Assembly (NCBI GenBank): GCA_017590115.1
Contig: JAGGNK010003335.1
Coordinates: 4,030,001-4,094,000, forward strand
DNA length: 64,000 bases
DNA from: Montifringilla adamsi
Taxonomy: Eukaryota > Chordata > Aves > Passeriformes > Passeridae
Direction of reading: 5' to 3'
Part shown: positions 19,944-33,340 of the stretch, in pieces
Position numbering within the stretch: the stretch's first letter is position 1
How the letters are laid out: the number at the start of each line of letters is the position of its first letter
The notes under the pieces: generated by a model
What the model was told of the DNA's origin: nothing
Databases searched by the model: none
The model's input: the letters and a program-made list of their open reading frames with translations, nothing else
Position numbers and translations under genes: made by a program

Positions 19944-22900
19944 GAGAAGAAACTGTGTATGGTCTCACTTAGTGTCTTATCTTTCTTCTTTTTTTATCAA
20001 TCTCCAGTAAGTAAAATGTAAGGCACATAACATGCAAATTCTACCTAGCTCTGAAGTTTTTGACGTTTGAGTGGGCTCTAGGCATAATGATCACTGCAAA
20101 GCCAATCTTCCCATCCCTTGCATTTGAATGTGACTATTAAAGCTCGTCAAAACACCAGGAAAGTAGGAGCAATTTCTATTCCATACACATACAAACATAT
20201 ATCTCCCAGAATTCTTTTTTTTCCTCCACAAATATTTTGGCATACCTTTTTTACTCTCGTCAGCATTATAGAATTTTACTTTATAAACTGTCATTGCTCT
20301 GATTATGGTCAGAGAAATTTTTCCTTGTAAAAAGGAATAAAAATTTTACAGAGAAAGATAGAAACTTCTTTTATAAGTAGATGTTATTCAGGGCTGGAGA
20401 AAGCTGGGTGCCTCATAATTGGAAAAGAGAGCAATAATAAGAAAAATAACCAAGTATGAGTGGGTTTGATTAATGTGTATAACTGGCTACTATACAGTCA
20501 TAGTATGGGTATAACCATAGACATATTCCAGAAGCATTATTTTGAAACACTGCATTGGGAGCCAAGTTTATCCAGCACTATTACCAATTTATTTCTGAAA
20601 TTTCTGGAGAGAAGAAACCATGTTAAGGTCTAAGAGATGTAGACTCATGTAGCTAGAGTTTAAAAATATGTTTAGCAATGGATTAATACAGGGTGCTGAA
20701 GATGCTACAGAGAATGATAAAAAGTCCAGGAAGACATACAGTGGTGAAAATATTTCCTTCAGTTTGAGAGATTATATAAGAGGATTTTCTTTTTTCCTTG
20801 TCTCCTCATCTCCTGCAGCTCTGTACTGTGGCTAAGTCAAAGGATCCACGAAATGTGCTGCAGAGTGTTTCAGTTGAATATATAAGTGTCTGTGTATTCA
20901 GGCCACAATGTCCAGTTCCTCATCAGGTTTCCCTGGCACCATCAGAGCTCTGTAGAGCAGCCACTATGGCACAACAGCAAGGAGCTTTAAAGACCAAGCA
21001 GGGATAGGCAGATGTTACCAGCTGGCATTACCAGGTCATCTTGGATTAGTCCATGGCCAGCTGTGAGGCCTCCTCAGAGAGATGTAAGCACCAGTGGGGT
21101 CATTTATGGAGATTGTACTTGTGAGCATTGAAGCAAGGTCCACAAAGGAATTTAGGATAGCTGCACAAAGTATCATGGAAACTCAGAAAAAGCTCATTGG
21201 CAAAATGCAGAGGGTTTCAGACCCCATTTGCTATGATACAGAGGAGGCACCATGAGGCTTCAGAGATTTTGTTGGTGGTTTGTAGATCTTACCCAAACTA
21301 CATAATCAGGAACTCTAAAAACAAGTCTTTCCAAGACTTGAGCAGATGCTGGTGGGACCATCGGGTGAGGATGGACACCTGCAAACCCCTAAAATTAATG
21401 GGAGATGAGCAGAAGCTAAGCATGAAGATGTTTTACTAATCATAGCATATCTCCCATATGGATAAATCCATCTTCAATTTCCCTTGCTACAGATCCAGCA
21501 GCTTTTTATGAGCTAGAGACTTATGTGGAATAACTGAGAGAGTATTGATAAAAAGAAATTCCACTGGAAACCACTGAAGTAAAACTCTGCATGCAATTTA
21601 TCCTCCTGAGATCCTGGGGAATTTGGCAAACACACCTCAGGATAATTTGTTTAATAAAAAACAGGTGCTATTCTAAGCGCTACAGTTTTACAGGACAGAT
21701 TACCAAAGAAATAATTTAGAAGAGAGGACATAAATGGAATACATTTTCTGGCAAATGTTGCATTTTTAGCTTATATCTGTCAGATTTTCCAGGATTATGC
21801 TTTCCATACTGCCAGCTGCTCAGTATTCCAATCCTTGTGCAGAAAACCATGTTGGTAAACATTTAAACACAAATGAAAGTGTTTTCCTGGATAAAGGTTT
21901 GGATGCTTAAAACCTTGCAAAACTGAAGCCCAGCTTAGCTGCCTTAGCCTGTTTTCCAAGGTGTCATTGCAGACATGACATCTTTGTTAAAGAAATACGT
22001 TGTTTACCTACCACTTGGAATTGCTGCTCGTTAACTAAAATGAGAGGTCCTATTTAAAATATGCACTATTTATGATTGGAGGTAATTTGACTATTAAACT
22101 TTTGGGCTTTTCATTAAATCCTTTCATTACAATTTTATTGAGGAGCTCAGAACATTGCATATGCAGGTAATGATTGCAGATAACAAATGTTTCTCATTTT
22201 TTAGTCTGAATATATGTTGCATTGAATTTAATCACGTCTGTACTTATCTACCATAGAGAGACAAAGAGAGAGCCTTGGGGTAGTAACAGAAGAATTCATT
22301 TTACAGATACAGTACCTTTCCTCTTTCTTTTTTTTTTCCCCTTTCCTTAATAAATTGTATAATTAAAGCTGCTCACAATTTTCCCTTCTAGTATTCACCA
22401 CCAGCCTTCACATACTCAGAACTTTTTCAAAGTTACCATAAGAGCTGAATTTCTTGGTTTCTAGCCAAAGATTAATTTCATTTCAAAGCCTAAAATAAAT
22501 CTACTTTTTGAAATCAGTAAGGCTAAAATTATTCCTATTTCCTTTTAATATCAAATATATATATGGATTGTTTTCACACATATAATCCCTAGATGAAAGA
22601 ATAGTAAATTTTGGAACTCATTATAGAAATAATCATTTTTAAGAGGTATACCAGAGTAAAAATGGTTGGCTATTAAGTGGTTAAAATGCATTAAGTGGGT
22701 AAAACAGTGGTTGAAAGTGGTCCGATATTAATAGCAGGTAGTTTGAAATTGCTTAATTTAATTTCAGAGCAATGAACAGTCCCTGGAGGTGCTGTTGGCA
22801 TGTGGTGAGAGGAAAGAACTGTCCTCACCTGGACAAAAGAGCAGTACCTTAGATTTACAACCTTTTATCATAAAGGAGGCAGAGCTGTGGATCAGGATCA

Positions 22901-25900
22901 CAATAACCAGTGCAGAGAAGAATATTTTAATGTTGTTCACCATTTAAATATGGGTTTCAGAGCCTTGTTAAGTTGTGCTGGACATGGAATTTAGGAATTT
23001 GGCCCAAAAGATTTGTCATGACTTTAATCTCATGTGCTACATTAGAGCCTTATTAAGGCTTTAAGTAATTTTAGGTGCATGCTATAAGTCCTTAAAGCAG
23101 CTTAGTGAGGTTTTTTAGCATTTCCTTTAGAAACCAAGAAATAAAATGAGAAAAGGCATACTAATGTACTGTTAATTGTTCTTGCCCCAAAGGGTTTACA
23201 AATATCCAATATGTTTGTTCAATACAACATGGTCTGTGATAGTGGTTAATTATTTGGCTTCATTAAAAGAGTAGTAATATTTGTAATTGTATTCTAAGGA
23301 CCTCCAAGTATTTTACTGCTTTAACTTTGGAAATCTTCCAAATTCTCACCTTGCCAGAAAACAGTGACTTCTTTACTCCATTACAAAACAAAATTTTAAT
23401 ACTCAAAAACTTTTGAGCCCTTACAGGCTAGAGGGGCAGAATGCATCATTTAAGTTACATATAGAGAAGCAAAAAAATGTCTTTTCAGTATTCAAGTTCA
23501 GCTACTAAGACAGTTCTTGGCAGTGTAAATATTATTACATGGGTCTCACACCCCATATTCCTTCTGAAGCCACTACCACCTTTCTCACTTGTGTTCTTCA
23601 AGTGTGGAATGGCTCTGGTCTCTGACCTGCAAAACACATACCCAGGCTGTTTCCACTTCATGAAAATGGTTTCTCTGCATTTCTCATCTTTGTTAATTTG
23701 AACATAATAACTCAGCTTCCCAATCCCTGCACTTGTTTTCTGTTTGAAGCATAGCAGGTTTCTTGTATAATCCTGGTCTTCATAATTCACTTCCAGACCA
23801 GGTTCAGTTCTGCCTCTTATTCATACACAGCAAGTGTACATCTTTCCTGGACTCATAGCTGAAGTTCTTACTCCTTGAATTAAGTAACTCTAAGGGCTAT
23901 CAGTAATTCATCTAAGAAGGTCAAGCTGACAGTAATTTTAATTATATATCAATTATTTGTTGGCGTTCTTCATTCACTGACATTTGTGTGCCTGTTTGCC
24001 TTTCCTGTTTTATCTCACGGTATCACAGTTGTTTTGAAAATATTGTCCATTCCCAAAACTAAGAATGAACTGGTAATTTACATATAGAATTATGTTGTTG
24101 TTTTTTGGAGATTGGGTGATTATTTTTCTGCACAGAGAGTCAGTTCAAAACCTTAAACTTTGGAAGAATGGCTCTTAGGGATATAAAAGAAGAAACCAGA
24201 GGGACTGATCAGGATAGTAAAGGGGAAAAGTCATTGCAGACTTCTTGATAAACTATTTTCCCTTGTCTGCTCCAGTATCTGCTGTCCACCTGATTGAAGC
24301 CCTTTTAGTGTTAATTTGTAGTCTGAAGTCTTTTGTGTCTTCACCAGTTTTTGGAGAGGAAATGCAGAGTACAAACTCTACCACCCTTCAATGGGATGTA
24401 AACAAAATGTCCAAGAGATAACTGATCTTGGTGCCTGGTTATGATGGGCACATCTCATTATGCTTTGGTGACACCCTTCTCCACCTCTAGCAAAGATATG
24501 TGTGGCTCAGGAGGTTCCAGAAGTGCATCACTTAATAACACATTGACTAATACATTGATTAGTTTAGTAAGGCTTTCTAGCATTATCTGATTAATTTCTC
24601 TTAATGGTTTTTTTTCTCATTCTTCCTTCTCCTGCTATCTCTTTTTCTTTCTCTTGGAAAATAATCTAAGGGAATTAAATGAAAGTAGAATTTAGTGGAT
24701 AATCGTCAATCTGTTGCAGCAGGCAGAGTTCTGTTTGGATCTGAAGTTATCTTGCTGTGGATTAACAAAAGCTTCATATGACCAGAACATGCTATTTGTG
24801 TTACACAGTATAATATTGAGCCACTAGTGAAGGAAAACATTGATTTTCTCATATCATCCACTTTTTGGGGGGCAGGAATTCTAGCAGAAGGTTATTAGGG
24901 GTATGTATGGATCCCCTTTAAGGTGCATTTCTCATCAATGTATAGAACCAGAAGTAGTTTTCAGCAGAACATGGAGCATTCAAAAAGTTGAAGATAAATA
25001 GCTCAGAAAGAAAGGTGGCCTTTTATCTCAAGGGTTCACATCAAAGTCCAAGATGACATTCAGTAAAAAATACAATTTCATACATGACTACCTGCGTCAT
25101 TTGGGAAGAGCTTATGCAAGCATAAAAAGCAAATAACTTCATATTCCATTCCTTCCAAAAGATCATTATCATCATTCATTTATTTTAAATGGCTTTTTTA
25201 CATATATTGATATTTTATTTCTGGTAATAATCTGTGTATTTTTGTTCAGGTATGGTAAAAATGATATTTCTTTAATGTTTTGCTGGCTGTCTGCAAACAG
25301 ATGAAAGTTCTATCTTGTAAGACTAATATTTAGTTTCATACACAATGGCCAGATTTCACAGCTAGGCCTACACATTGTGTTGTTCTTTACTGAATGTGTG
25401 AAAATGTCCTTACACTCGATCTGAAAAAATAGAACTGATCCTCAAGATACAATAATTTGTTTTAAACAATAGTGATTTTCTTTTTTAGTGGTGATCAGCT
25501 ATTGCACTGGGATTCTTGTATGATTTACTGAATTTCTATTGGCTGCTATCACTGTGCAGTAACCATAACATAGTCATTGCTCTGGGTCAAATCAGTGGTA
25601 TTTTGTGCCATGTATTTTGCATCTGGCAGCTGCCAATAGCAGAGGATAAGAGCAAAAGATAAGGGCAGAAATATCCCAGTAAAATCTCTCCTCTTCCAAA
25701 AACATGCAGCTTCACTATTTCCTACAATGAAGTGCTACCACTGAGTTTAATGGATTTTAAAATATTTTTCTTCTCTTTGAATCTGTATAAATATTCTGCA
25801 TCATCCCACTTATTAAAAAGAAAAACATTTTTGTAAGCTTTCAGGGATAATATCATTGCGTGCTCTATGTCCTTTATGTAAGAGAGAACAAGTAAAGCTG

Positions 25901-26107
25901 CTGTAGTCAACTTTTTCTGTGTTGCTTGGGACATCACATGAAAAAACATTATGCCGCTGAGGTAGTCATTTACATGGGAAGGTATTTGTTACATTTCCCT
26001 TCTGCTTATGCAGTCACTGGTGGTTTTCATCAGCATTAAAGCCTCCCTTTTTGACAGCAGTTGTGTTAAAAATATTACTGTTATATAAATAAGAGGATAT
26101 CACTGTG

Positions 26108-26140
26108 TGTCAGACTGAATACCCAATATTCAGTCTGACA
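26108..26140. repeat. perfect inverted repeat (14-bp stems, 5-nt loop)
   Basis: TGTCAGACTGAATA is followed by CCCAA and its exact reverse complement TATTCAGTCTGACA. The stem is fully paired with mixed composition, unlike the AT-only palindromes elsewhere. It lies in GABRG2 intron 1. It could be a small folded-back element or a palindrome formed by replication template switching. The stem is shorter than that of a typical microRNA precursor. Confidence 0.85.
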
Positions 26141-27824
26141 AGACTGGCATATTAATTTTCTGTTGCAACTATACAAATACCCCAGAATCACCCTAGATAT
26201 AATCCTCACTATTCTCTCAAGTTTTCTTCAACCTGCCACCATCACCCCTATTTTACCTCAGTTTGTCTGAGCCAGTTTGGAGGTGTTGGAACTTGGGAAA
26301 ATATATATCTCCCTCTACCCACTCTTTTTTCATATGGATGAAAAAAAAAAATGTACAGTCCTTCTGTAAATTTCTCACATTGAAGGAGATGGTTACACAT
26401 TCTGATATAAATTATGTTCTAACCACTGCATATAAAAAATTTAAAGGCAATAAACGTTATTTTCTGTTTTGCTGTTTTCTTCACTTCTTGGCTTAATGGA
26501 AAGCTAAATTTCTTCTTAATTAGAAGAATCAAATAAGCAGGTTACTTCTGGACATTAAAATAGGAAACCTGACCCAATTCAAACAGCAAAGCTCCTACTT
26601 ACTGCACCAGAGCTCTTCTGAGGCAGGTGCTCACCTAAATAAATGCCCTTAAAGACATTATACCTCCACAGGAATACACTCTAGGTGAATTCAGACTCTC
26701 ACGCTCTGCTCCTTACAGCACCATGACAATTTAGGCCATAATCCATTATCACAAGGAAACATGCAGTGAATACTAAGTATAAAGTCATCAAATGTCACTC
26801 ACCAAATTGAGTATAAAAACTTCAGTACATCTAGAATAGACACTTTACACTGTTCCTTTCTCATCTCTCCATCACTTAAAATATCTCTTCACTCTGGTTT
26901 TTATGTGTTGGATATTTTCCCTAGGGGCAATTGTAGTCCCTAATTTCATTGGTGCTCAATGAGTTTAGTCTCATTCTATGAGAAAGGATCTTCCTTACCA
27001 AATAATAATTATAGATACCTGACTATGGGGGTGGGGTCTTTTTTCTGGAATTTATGGTTCTTTCCTGGTACTTCTGAAGTCTTTTTATTCATTGTATAAG
27101 AAACATATCTTGTTCTTAGTAAATAGTTTCCTGTTTTGAGCCCAGAAAGTTTACATCTACTTCCAGTGAAGCTGTCTGGATGTCCATTTCTATCATCAGC
27201 TGTCATACCTTTTCTAAAAGGAAAATTAATACATCTCTTTCTCTTGTATTCTCAAAAAGCCTCCCTGATTCTTGTTCAGAAGTTCCATTCAGAAAAAAAC
27301 CAGCTCATTTTCTAGAATGGAGAAATTCCTTTTTGTCCAGAAGGCCAGGGAAAGACTTATGTGCCACTTAAGATCAATTTACATTACAGTCTGTGGTCTG
27401 AAGTGGAGTGTGAAGTTTTAGCTGATCATCTGAATAGAATAAAAAAGAAGAAATGAAGGAAAAAATATTTAGAGGTATTGTATATCAGCTGTAATGTAGG
27501 TTGAGAGCTTTCTGCAAAAGCATTATGCAATGTAAGAAACACTTTTTGAAGATCCTTACTGAGCTGTAATTTAACTTTGGGTGATTTCCCAATTCTTAGA
27601 TAAGCACAAAACTACCTGTATGAATCTATACTGGATATATCCTGGCTTTTCTCAGCAATGGACTGACTTCAGTGGAACAGGAATTGCTGAGAGGATAAAA
27701 TGAGGCCTTGCCATGTGAGAAGATTCCCAGAACAGATGAGATTTTCAGCATTAGGTGTTGGATAGGATGTTGGTTTCTTAGTAGGCAAAACTGGGAAAAT
27801 GGACAATTATATCTTATCATTCAT

Positions 27825-28649
27825 GGTAAAAGAAATTTGCATTGCAATAGAAATCTGTTTTAAAAAGTACATTAAATTAGCTATGGAGCATGACAATGGA
27901 AAAAAAAACCAAAAAACTTCAACTCTGACATCCCGTATCAGGTTTTTGGGGGTATTTTTCTTCATCTCTGTGTTTATATGTGTCCAGACTCTTTTCAGTG
28001 GTGCCCAGCAATAGGACGAGGAGTTATGGCCATAAACAGAAACACAAGAAGTTTCACCTCAACATGAGGAAGAATTTCGTTATGTTAAGGGTGGCAGAGC
28101 CCTGGAACAGCTGCCCAGGGAGATTCCTGGAGTCTCCCTCTCTGGAGACATCCCAAACCCATCTGGACACGTTCCTGTGTCTCCTGCTGCAGGTGACCGT
28201 ACCTTGGCGGGGGGGGGTTGGACTGCATGATCTCCCGCGGGTAAAAGAAATTTGCATTGCAATAGAAATCTGTTTTAAAAAGTACATTAAATTAGCTATG
28301 GAGCATGACAATGGAAAAAAAAACCAAAAAACTTCAACTCTGACATCCCGTATCAGGTTTTTGGGGGTATTTTTCTTCATCTCTGTGTTTATATGTGTCC
28401 AGACTCTTTTCAGTGGTGCCCAGCAATAGGACGAGGAGTTATGGCCATAAACAGAAACACAAGAAGTTTCACCTCAACATGAGGAAGAATTTCGTTATGT
28501 TAAGGGTGGCAGAGCCCTGGAACAGCTGCCCAGGGAGATTCCTGGAGTCTCCCTCTCTGGAGACATCCCAAACCCATCTGGACACGTTCCTGTGTCTCCT
28601 GCTGCAGGTGACCGTACCTTGGCGGGGGGGGTTGGACTGCATGATCTCC
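27825..28649. repeat. recent tandem duplication, two units of about 410 bp
   Basis: Unit 1 is 27825-28235 and unit 2 is 28240-28649, offset 415 bp. By eye the units are identical except for one base in a G run (9 versus 8 G's at about 28209 and 28624). Each unit holds about 160 bp of unique intronic sequence (starting GGTAAAAGAAATTTGC) followed by the CR1 fragment. The junction is ATCTCC-CGCG-GGTAAAAG, with four bases not found at either unit boundary. An apparent 149-codon frame at 27980-28429 exists only because of this duplication. Confidence 0.93.
27985..28235 (+). mobile_element. CR1 LINE 3' fragment, duplicated copy lacking its end
   Basis: It begins at about CCAGACTCTTTTCAGTGGTG and contains AACATGAGGAAGAATTTCGT and GGAACAGCTGCCCAGGGAG, all standard CR1 3' landmarks. 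It stops abruptly at ATGATCTCC, before the family terminus, and is followed by four extra bases (CGCG) and then by a repeat of sequence that lies 5' of the element. It is the truncated product of a tandem duplication, not an independent insertion. Confidence 0.85.
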
Positions 28650-28695
28650 AGAGGTCCTTTCCCACCCTAATGATTCAGTGATTCTGTGATTTTCT
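28400..28695 (+). mobile_element. CR1 LINE 3' end, complete terminus
   Basis: This is the same element as in the copy just upstream, but here it continues through CCAGAGGTCCTTTCCCACCC to the octamer-like end TGATTCAGTGATTCTGTG. The intact terminus shows this was the original insertion and the copy at 27985-28235 derives from it. The element is 5'-truncated and non-coding. Confidence 0.88.
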
Positions 28696-28963
28696 GAGCT
28701 TGAATTCACATTAATCCACCCTCCAGCTTCCACTTTGTTCTTCACTCTCAGTCTTACACAAGTCACTGCCAGTCTCACACAAGCCACCATTTTTTCTGCA
28801 TTAAAGGTTTCTGTGAGTGGGGCTGCGGGTGCCATGGTTTGCAAAGCTGCAGTTCAGATTGCACCAGCAGAGAACCCCAGAACACTCCAATTATCCTCAT
28901 GAATGCTAAAAAAATAAGTAATCAAATGATCACCCTAATAAAATGTAGGACTATATAAGTAGG

Positions 28964-28965
28964 AA

Positions 28966-29016
<51 letters not shown>
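28964..29016. repeat. (AAT)n microsatellite
   Basis: An uninterrupted run of about 17 AAT units ends in ATAT. It is the longest pure trinucleotide array in the window and lies about 270 bp past the CR1 end. Confidence 0.95.
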
Positions 29017-29017
<1 letters not shown>

Positions 29018-32000
29018 TATTTTACAGCTGGAGTGGCTGACACTCCCTGTGACAAGGGGAAGCCTGAAGGGACCGAGCCAGCTTCAAATGAGCCAGTGCA
29101 TCTCTGTCTGGAGGACAGTGCCAGGCACAACTAGTGACCCTAAAACTGCCTCTGCTTTGGAGCTTACTGGAATGTATGTCTGCAAGGTACTGTAAAAAAA
29201 TCAACCATCCTACACGTATGTGCCTCTGTTACTGGTCACCTGTTTCTAACACTTTATCTAATAATTTAATAATTCATTATTCAATTCACAATTCAGTTCT
29301 CTGTTGGAGAAAGTGGTAGTCATTACTTAAGCATATAGGAGTTTAATTGTACTGGGACTGAGACTTGGAAAGAGTTCCCCTTGACAAGGCATTTGCCTCT
29401 TTTCCTTTCATCCATTCATTCCTATTCTTCCCTTTTAAGTTTTTGTGCAACTGCTACAGAATTTAGTGACATATGTCAGTAGAGCAGATATAACATAAAT
29501 GAAAACAGTGCAAACACAATCCAAATCAACAAGATACTTTTTCCATATTACCATTAAACATGAACATTTTAAACCCTAAAGACCCTAAAGCATGATTTGG
29601 ATGGCCGTGAAGAAGATATGTAATATGAATAATATGGGAAATATTATATTAAAAGAGCTGATTAATTTCCAAGATTTTTACTGTAGTTAGTTTCTCTAGT
29701 TTTTTATTACTGGCTTTCACTTTTTAGATTTTCAAAGATTCAAACTTTCTGAAAGACATCTAACATTGCTTTCCATACTCACTGGAGTATTTTGCAATGC
29801 ATGAGATTTGGCATGTAGATTATGTTTAGGTGGTTTAGTCACTACGGCAGAAATTAGTCAAAGGGTTTCATCCATATTTCTGAATCATATATTTTCAAGT
29901 AGGGAAACAGTAACTGTAGTCTTTTTTTTTTGCCCCATCAAGTTATTAATAATATAATTTAACCTAATTTTCAAATAGACTTTAGGTCACTAGTTTTGGT
30001 AGTATTTTTATGACAATAATAGCTGTTCTAAGTTTGTGTCCCAGCATTGCAGCTCAAGCAGTCAGGAATGCAGCAGGGCCATGAAAAACTCCTAGGCAGG
30101 CCTTGCTCCCCCTGACCTGCTCAAGTAGTGCAGGTCCTGTGGCCACACTGCTTTAGCTCTGCTGATACAAACACTGGAGTGCATAAAATATTCAGTTTCG
30201 TGGTATCATAGATAAGGATAAAGTCATATTTTAATAGCACTTAGATCCACATCTTCTACCATGACACTTCTTTGAAGGGGACCAATCCTTGAGGTGAGAA
30301 ATTGCCTCTTGCTGAGCAACTCCTTATTCCACTAAAGGGACCTCTGGCTTAGTGTTAGTGCTACACACTGTGAGAAATTATTGGAAATGTATGAATAACT
30401 GTGGCTGCAGGATTAACACCAAACTGATATTGGCAAGTTTTACAGTCATTCTAAGTGACTGTCCATCTGAAAGGTATTCTTGTCATTCTTGTTATTATAT
30501 CACATCACTTTAAATGAGCAAAAGAATTTTATTTACACCCATGTTCATTAATTTACTAATAAAAATGCATGTATTCACACTATTTTGATGCTAAAACGAT
30601 TGCTTTGTTTATGGGTTTTTTTTGATCAGTCTTGACAGTCTTCAATTTTAGGCATGTAGTTGCAGCATAAAAATATTGTCATGAAACTACTTGGGCACAA
30701 ACAAGTGAAAAATAAGTCCCACATTTCCTATCTGAACATTATTTTCCACTGTATTATGAAGTCTTTGGTGAAATTTGTTAAAGCTCTGCAAAAATAATTT
30801 ATAAACCCCATATATAAGTGTGCAGAGTACAGCTTTAAATAATTTTGAAACTTTGCTGGTGAGTTCTATTACATGCAATGTTTTAAATACATCTTGTATG
30901 TTCGATAAGGACCATCAAATAATTAGTTCTGATTAAACCCCATCCAGTGTACAAATATATTTTCTTAAATAATTTTACATTGTCTCTTGTTCCGAAGATT
31001 TTTTATGTACAATTTTCAGAAATTGAGAGCTTGATCTGAGGGGTAAGAGGAGGAGGGAACTTTGTGCAAGAAGTTTGCAGTCCAGTTATGAATGTCAAGA
31101 AACCAACTGGAAAAAAGCACTACCTAAAACTTTAGAGTGCCCAGTTGTAAGGATGTACTTTGTGCATTTAATAAAACTGATACAAATTCTCTGAAGAATA
31201 AATACCACAGTGTTGTAAAAATGACATTTTCTCTGAGTTCATTCATGATTTACTGGAGCCAATGCTAGAATTTTAGCTACTTGCATTAATGTCCGAGTGG
31301 TGTCTTAGCTTTCCTCTTCTTTCTTCAATATTCTAAATATTAATGACTTTGCAACAACAAATTTCTCTATATAGTAACTTTTTGTATTAACAGGGTTCAA
31401 ATTTGTGCACACTAATTGTAATCATTACTTTGATCAAATTCTGCAAATACTTAAACTTCTGTGTGTATTCTGATTGATGTCAACATATTTATTCAAATGT
31501 TTAACATGGAGCATCTTTGTCAGTGTTCAATTGGCTCTTCTAAATTTCAGTGTCCAAGAAAAGTGACACACAATACAATAATAATGCCCTCTTTCTGAAG
31601 TGTTTGAAGACTTTTTAACAAAGAAAACCTTTAATCTATAATAAAAAAATTGTATGGTATATTCATCTATAATAAATAAATGGCTATAAATAAATAGTAA
31701 CTAAGTTCAACTTCTATAGCTCTATCTTGGTCCTTCAGTTTCCAAAATTAATAAGAAGGCTTCTACCACAATGGTAGGAGGAAAATGTCCTGATTGTTAG
31801 AATTAAAATCATATATGCATATTGACTCATTCAAAATGTTTCTGTAAAGCGCTGAGAAGAATTTTCCTTTTACTTGTAGCTATTATTTCTCGGTCTATTA
31901 TTTATTCTTCAAAATTATGATGTCAGGAAGCTGTCAGAAGAAACCATCTTGGCTATCAGATAGCTGTGAACAGAATACAGAACTTTTTGTTGAGATAAAA

Positions 32001-32979
32001 CTATAAATTGCATTATGAAGGGTTTCTTTTAAAGCTTATGAAATAAGTTTGGCAAAATTCCTCTCAGGCGATGCTTTTCTGAAAGATGAGTGAAAAGAAG
32101 GAAGTGTGCTAAAATAAGTATCTGGGATTATTTTAGTGGAAGTTTTATGTCAAAATAATATGAAAACTCGTGACAAAATCCTGTAACAATTGACTTTTCC
32201 ATTTCTGTATTCAGGTAGTAACCACAGCTGGTTCTATAAGGGTCAAAAATAACTCACACCTGTCTTACTCCCACCACCAAAGTACCCTCATAGTAGGCTC
32301 ATCGAGTTTTATTTCATTTTCTACTCAATTTTCAACCACTTTTAGTTTCTTCTCATAGGAATTCTTTACAAAGTTCTTTTTGTGTGGAAAAAAGTTACTT
32401 GAAAACCTAGCAACTTTTCATTTCCCCAGGCAATCATTTTGGCCTTTTGTTTGGCTTAGAACTAAGATCTTACCATTACAGGTATGAAGTTTGATTTTAC
32501 TTAAATTAAAAATTAACAAAAAAAGGAAAAGAAAAAAGAAAAATAAACCAAACAAAAGAAAAGGAAAAAAACCAAGAGAAAGACCCCACTTTTTGGTATG
32601 GTAGTGTCCATGTAAAAGGAAGGAAGGGAAATTTGAGGAGCCTGTGTGAATCCAGCATCAGTAGTAGCAGAGAGTGGGCACTAACTTCTCGAAGGTATTG
32701 ATGACAACACGGCTTGTGCAGCTGTGGGGAGGGGTCTGTTGCCTCTTGGAAGGCCACACACACTGCCGTGCAGAGATTTTTCCTCATCTAACCTGTTAAA
32801 TGCACAGTCCACACATTTTTGCAGGAATGTCTGCTCCAGCGCAAAGCTTGGCACTGCAGCAATTCTCCCGCCCTCCACTTTCTGCTCATCCACATATGAA
32901 CAGAACTCCTGCTTCTTGTGCTGCGGGGATTTTCACCCCTTTCCGTTTCGGTGCATGATGCACACATGCAGCATGCCCA

Positions 32980-33340
32980 GCGTGTCTGCCAGCAGAACGA
33001 CTCGGGTGTGCTGGAAGCATTCGGCTGCTGCAAACCCCAAAGCTATCGCATCCCCTGGGGAGCCGCGGCCGCCCGCGGGAGGGATGCGTGGGGCCGGGGC
33101 TGTGAGGGAGCCAGGGGGCTGTGAGGGACCCAAGAGAGCTGTGAGGGACCCAAGAGAGCTGTGAGAGACCCGGGGAGCTGTGCGGAGCCGTGCGGAGCCG
33201 TGCGGGACCCGCATCCCTGTCCTTGGTAGCCAGCCCTGCCCGCGCTCGCCGCGCAGCCCCGCTCAGCCATGATGGGGCTGCCCGCTCCGGGAAAACAAGC
33301 GGGAATGCACGGACATTCTGCCCGCAAAACACAGCTGCCG
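32980..33340. promoter_or_regulatory. CpG island at the 5' end of GABRG2 intron 1
   Basis: The base composition changes sharply from the AT-rich surroundings to GC-rich, CpG-dense DNA, densest at 33050-33110, where a NotI-type GCGGCCGC and CCGCGG/CCGCGGG motifs occur. It sits 350-700 nt inside intron 1 rather than over the first coding exon. CpG islands near the 5' ends of vertebrate genes usually mark promoters or enhancers. Open frames on both strands across it (up to 159 codons) reflect the low stop-codon density of GC-rich DNA, not a gene. Confidence 0.6.
33110..33215. repeat. GC-rich 20-bp minisatellite
   Basis: The unit CTGTGAGGGACCCAAGAGAG occurs twice exactly, flanked by diverged units (CTGTGAGGGAGCCAGGGGG before, CTGTGAGAGACCCGGGGAG after), and then passes into a shorter repeat of GTGCGGAGCC-type units. 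The array lies inside the CpG island and is probably length-variable. Confidence 0.8.

Noticed and set aside
27980..28429. 149-codon plus-strand open frame, the longest in its region
   Set aside because: It runs across the tandem duplication junction and mostly translates CR1 3' non-coding sequence; the second unit repeats the same peptide.
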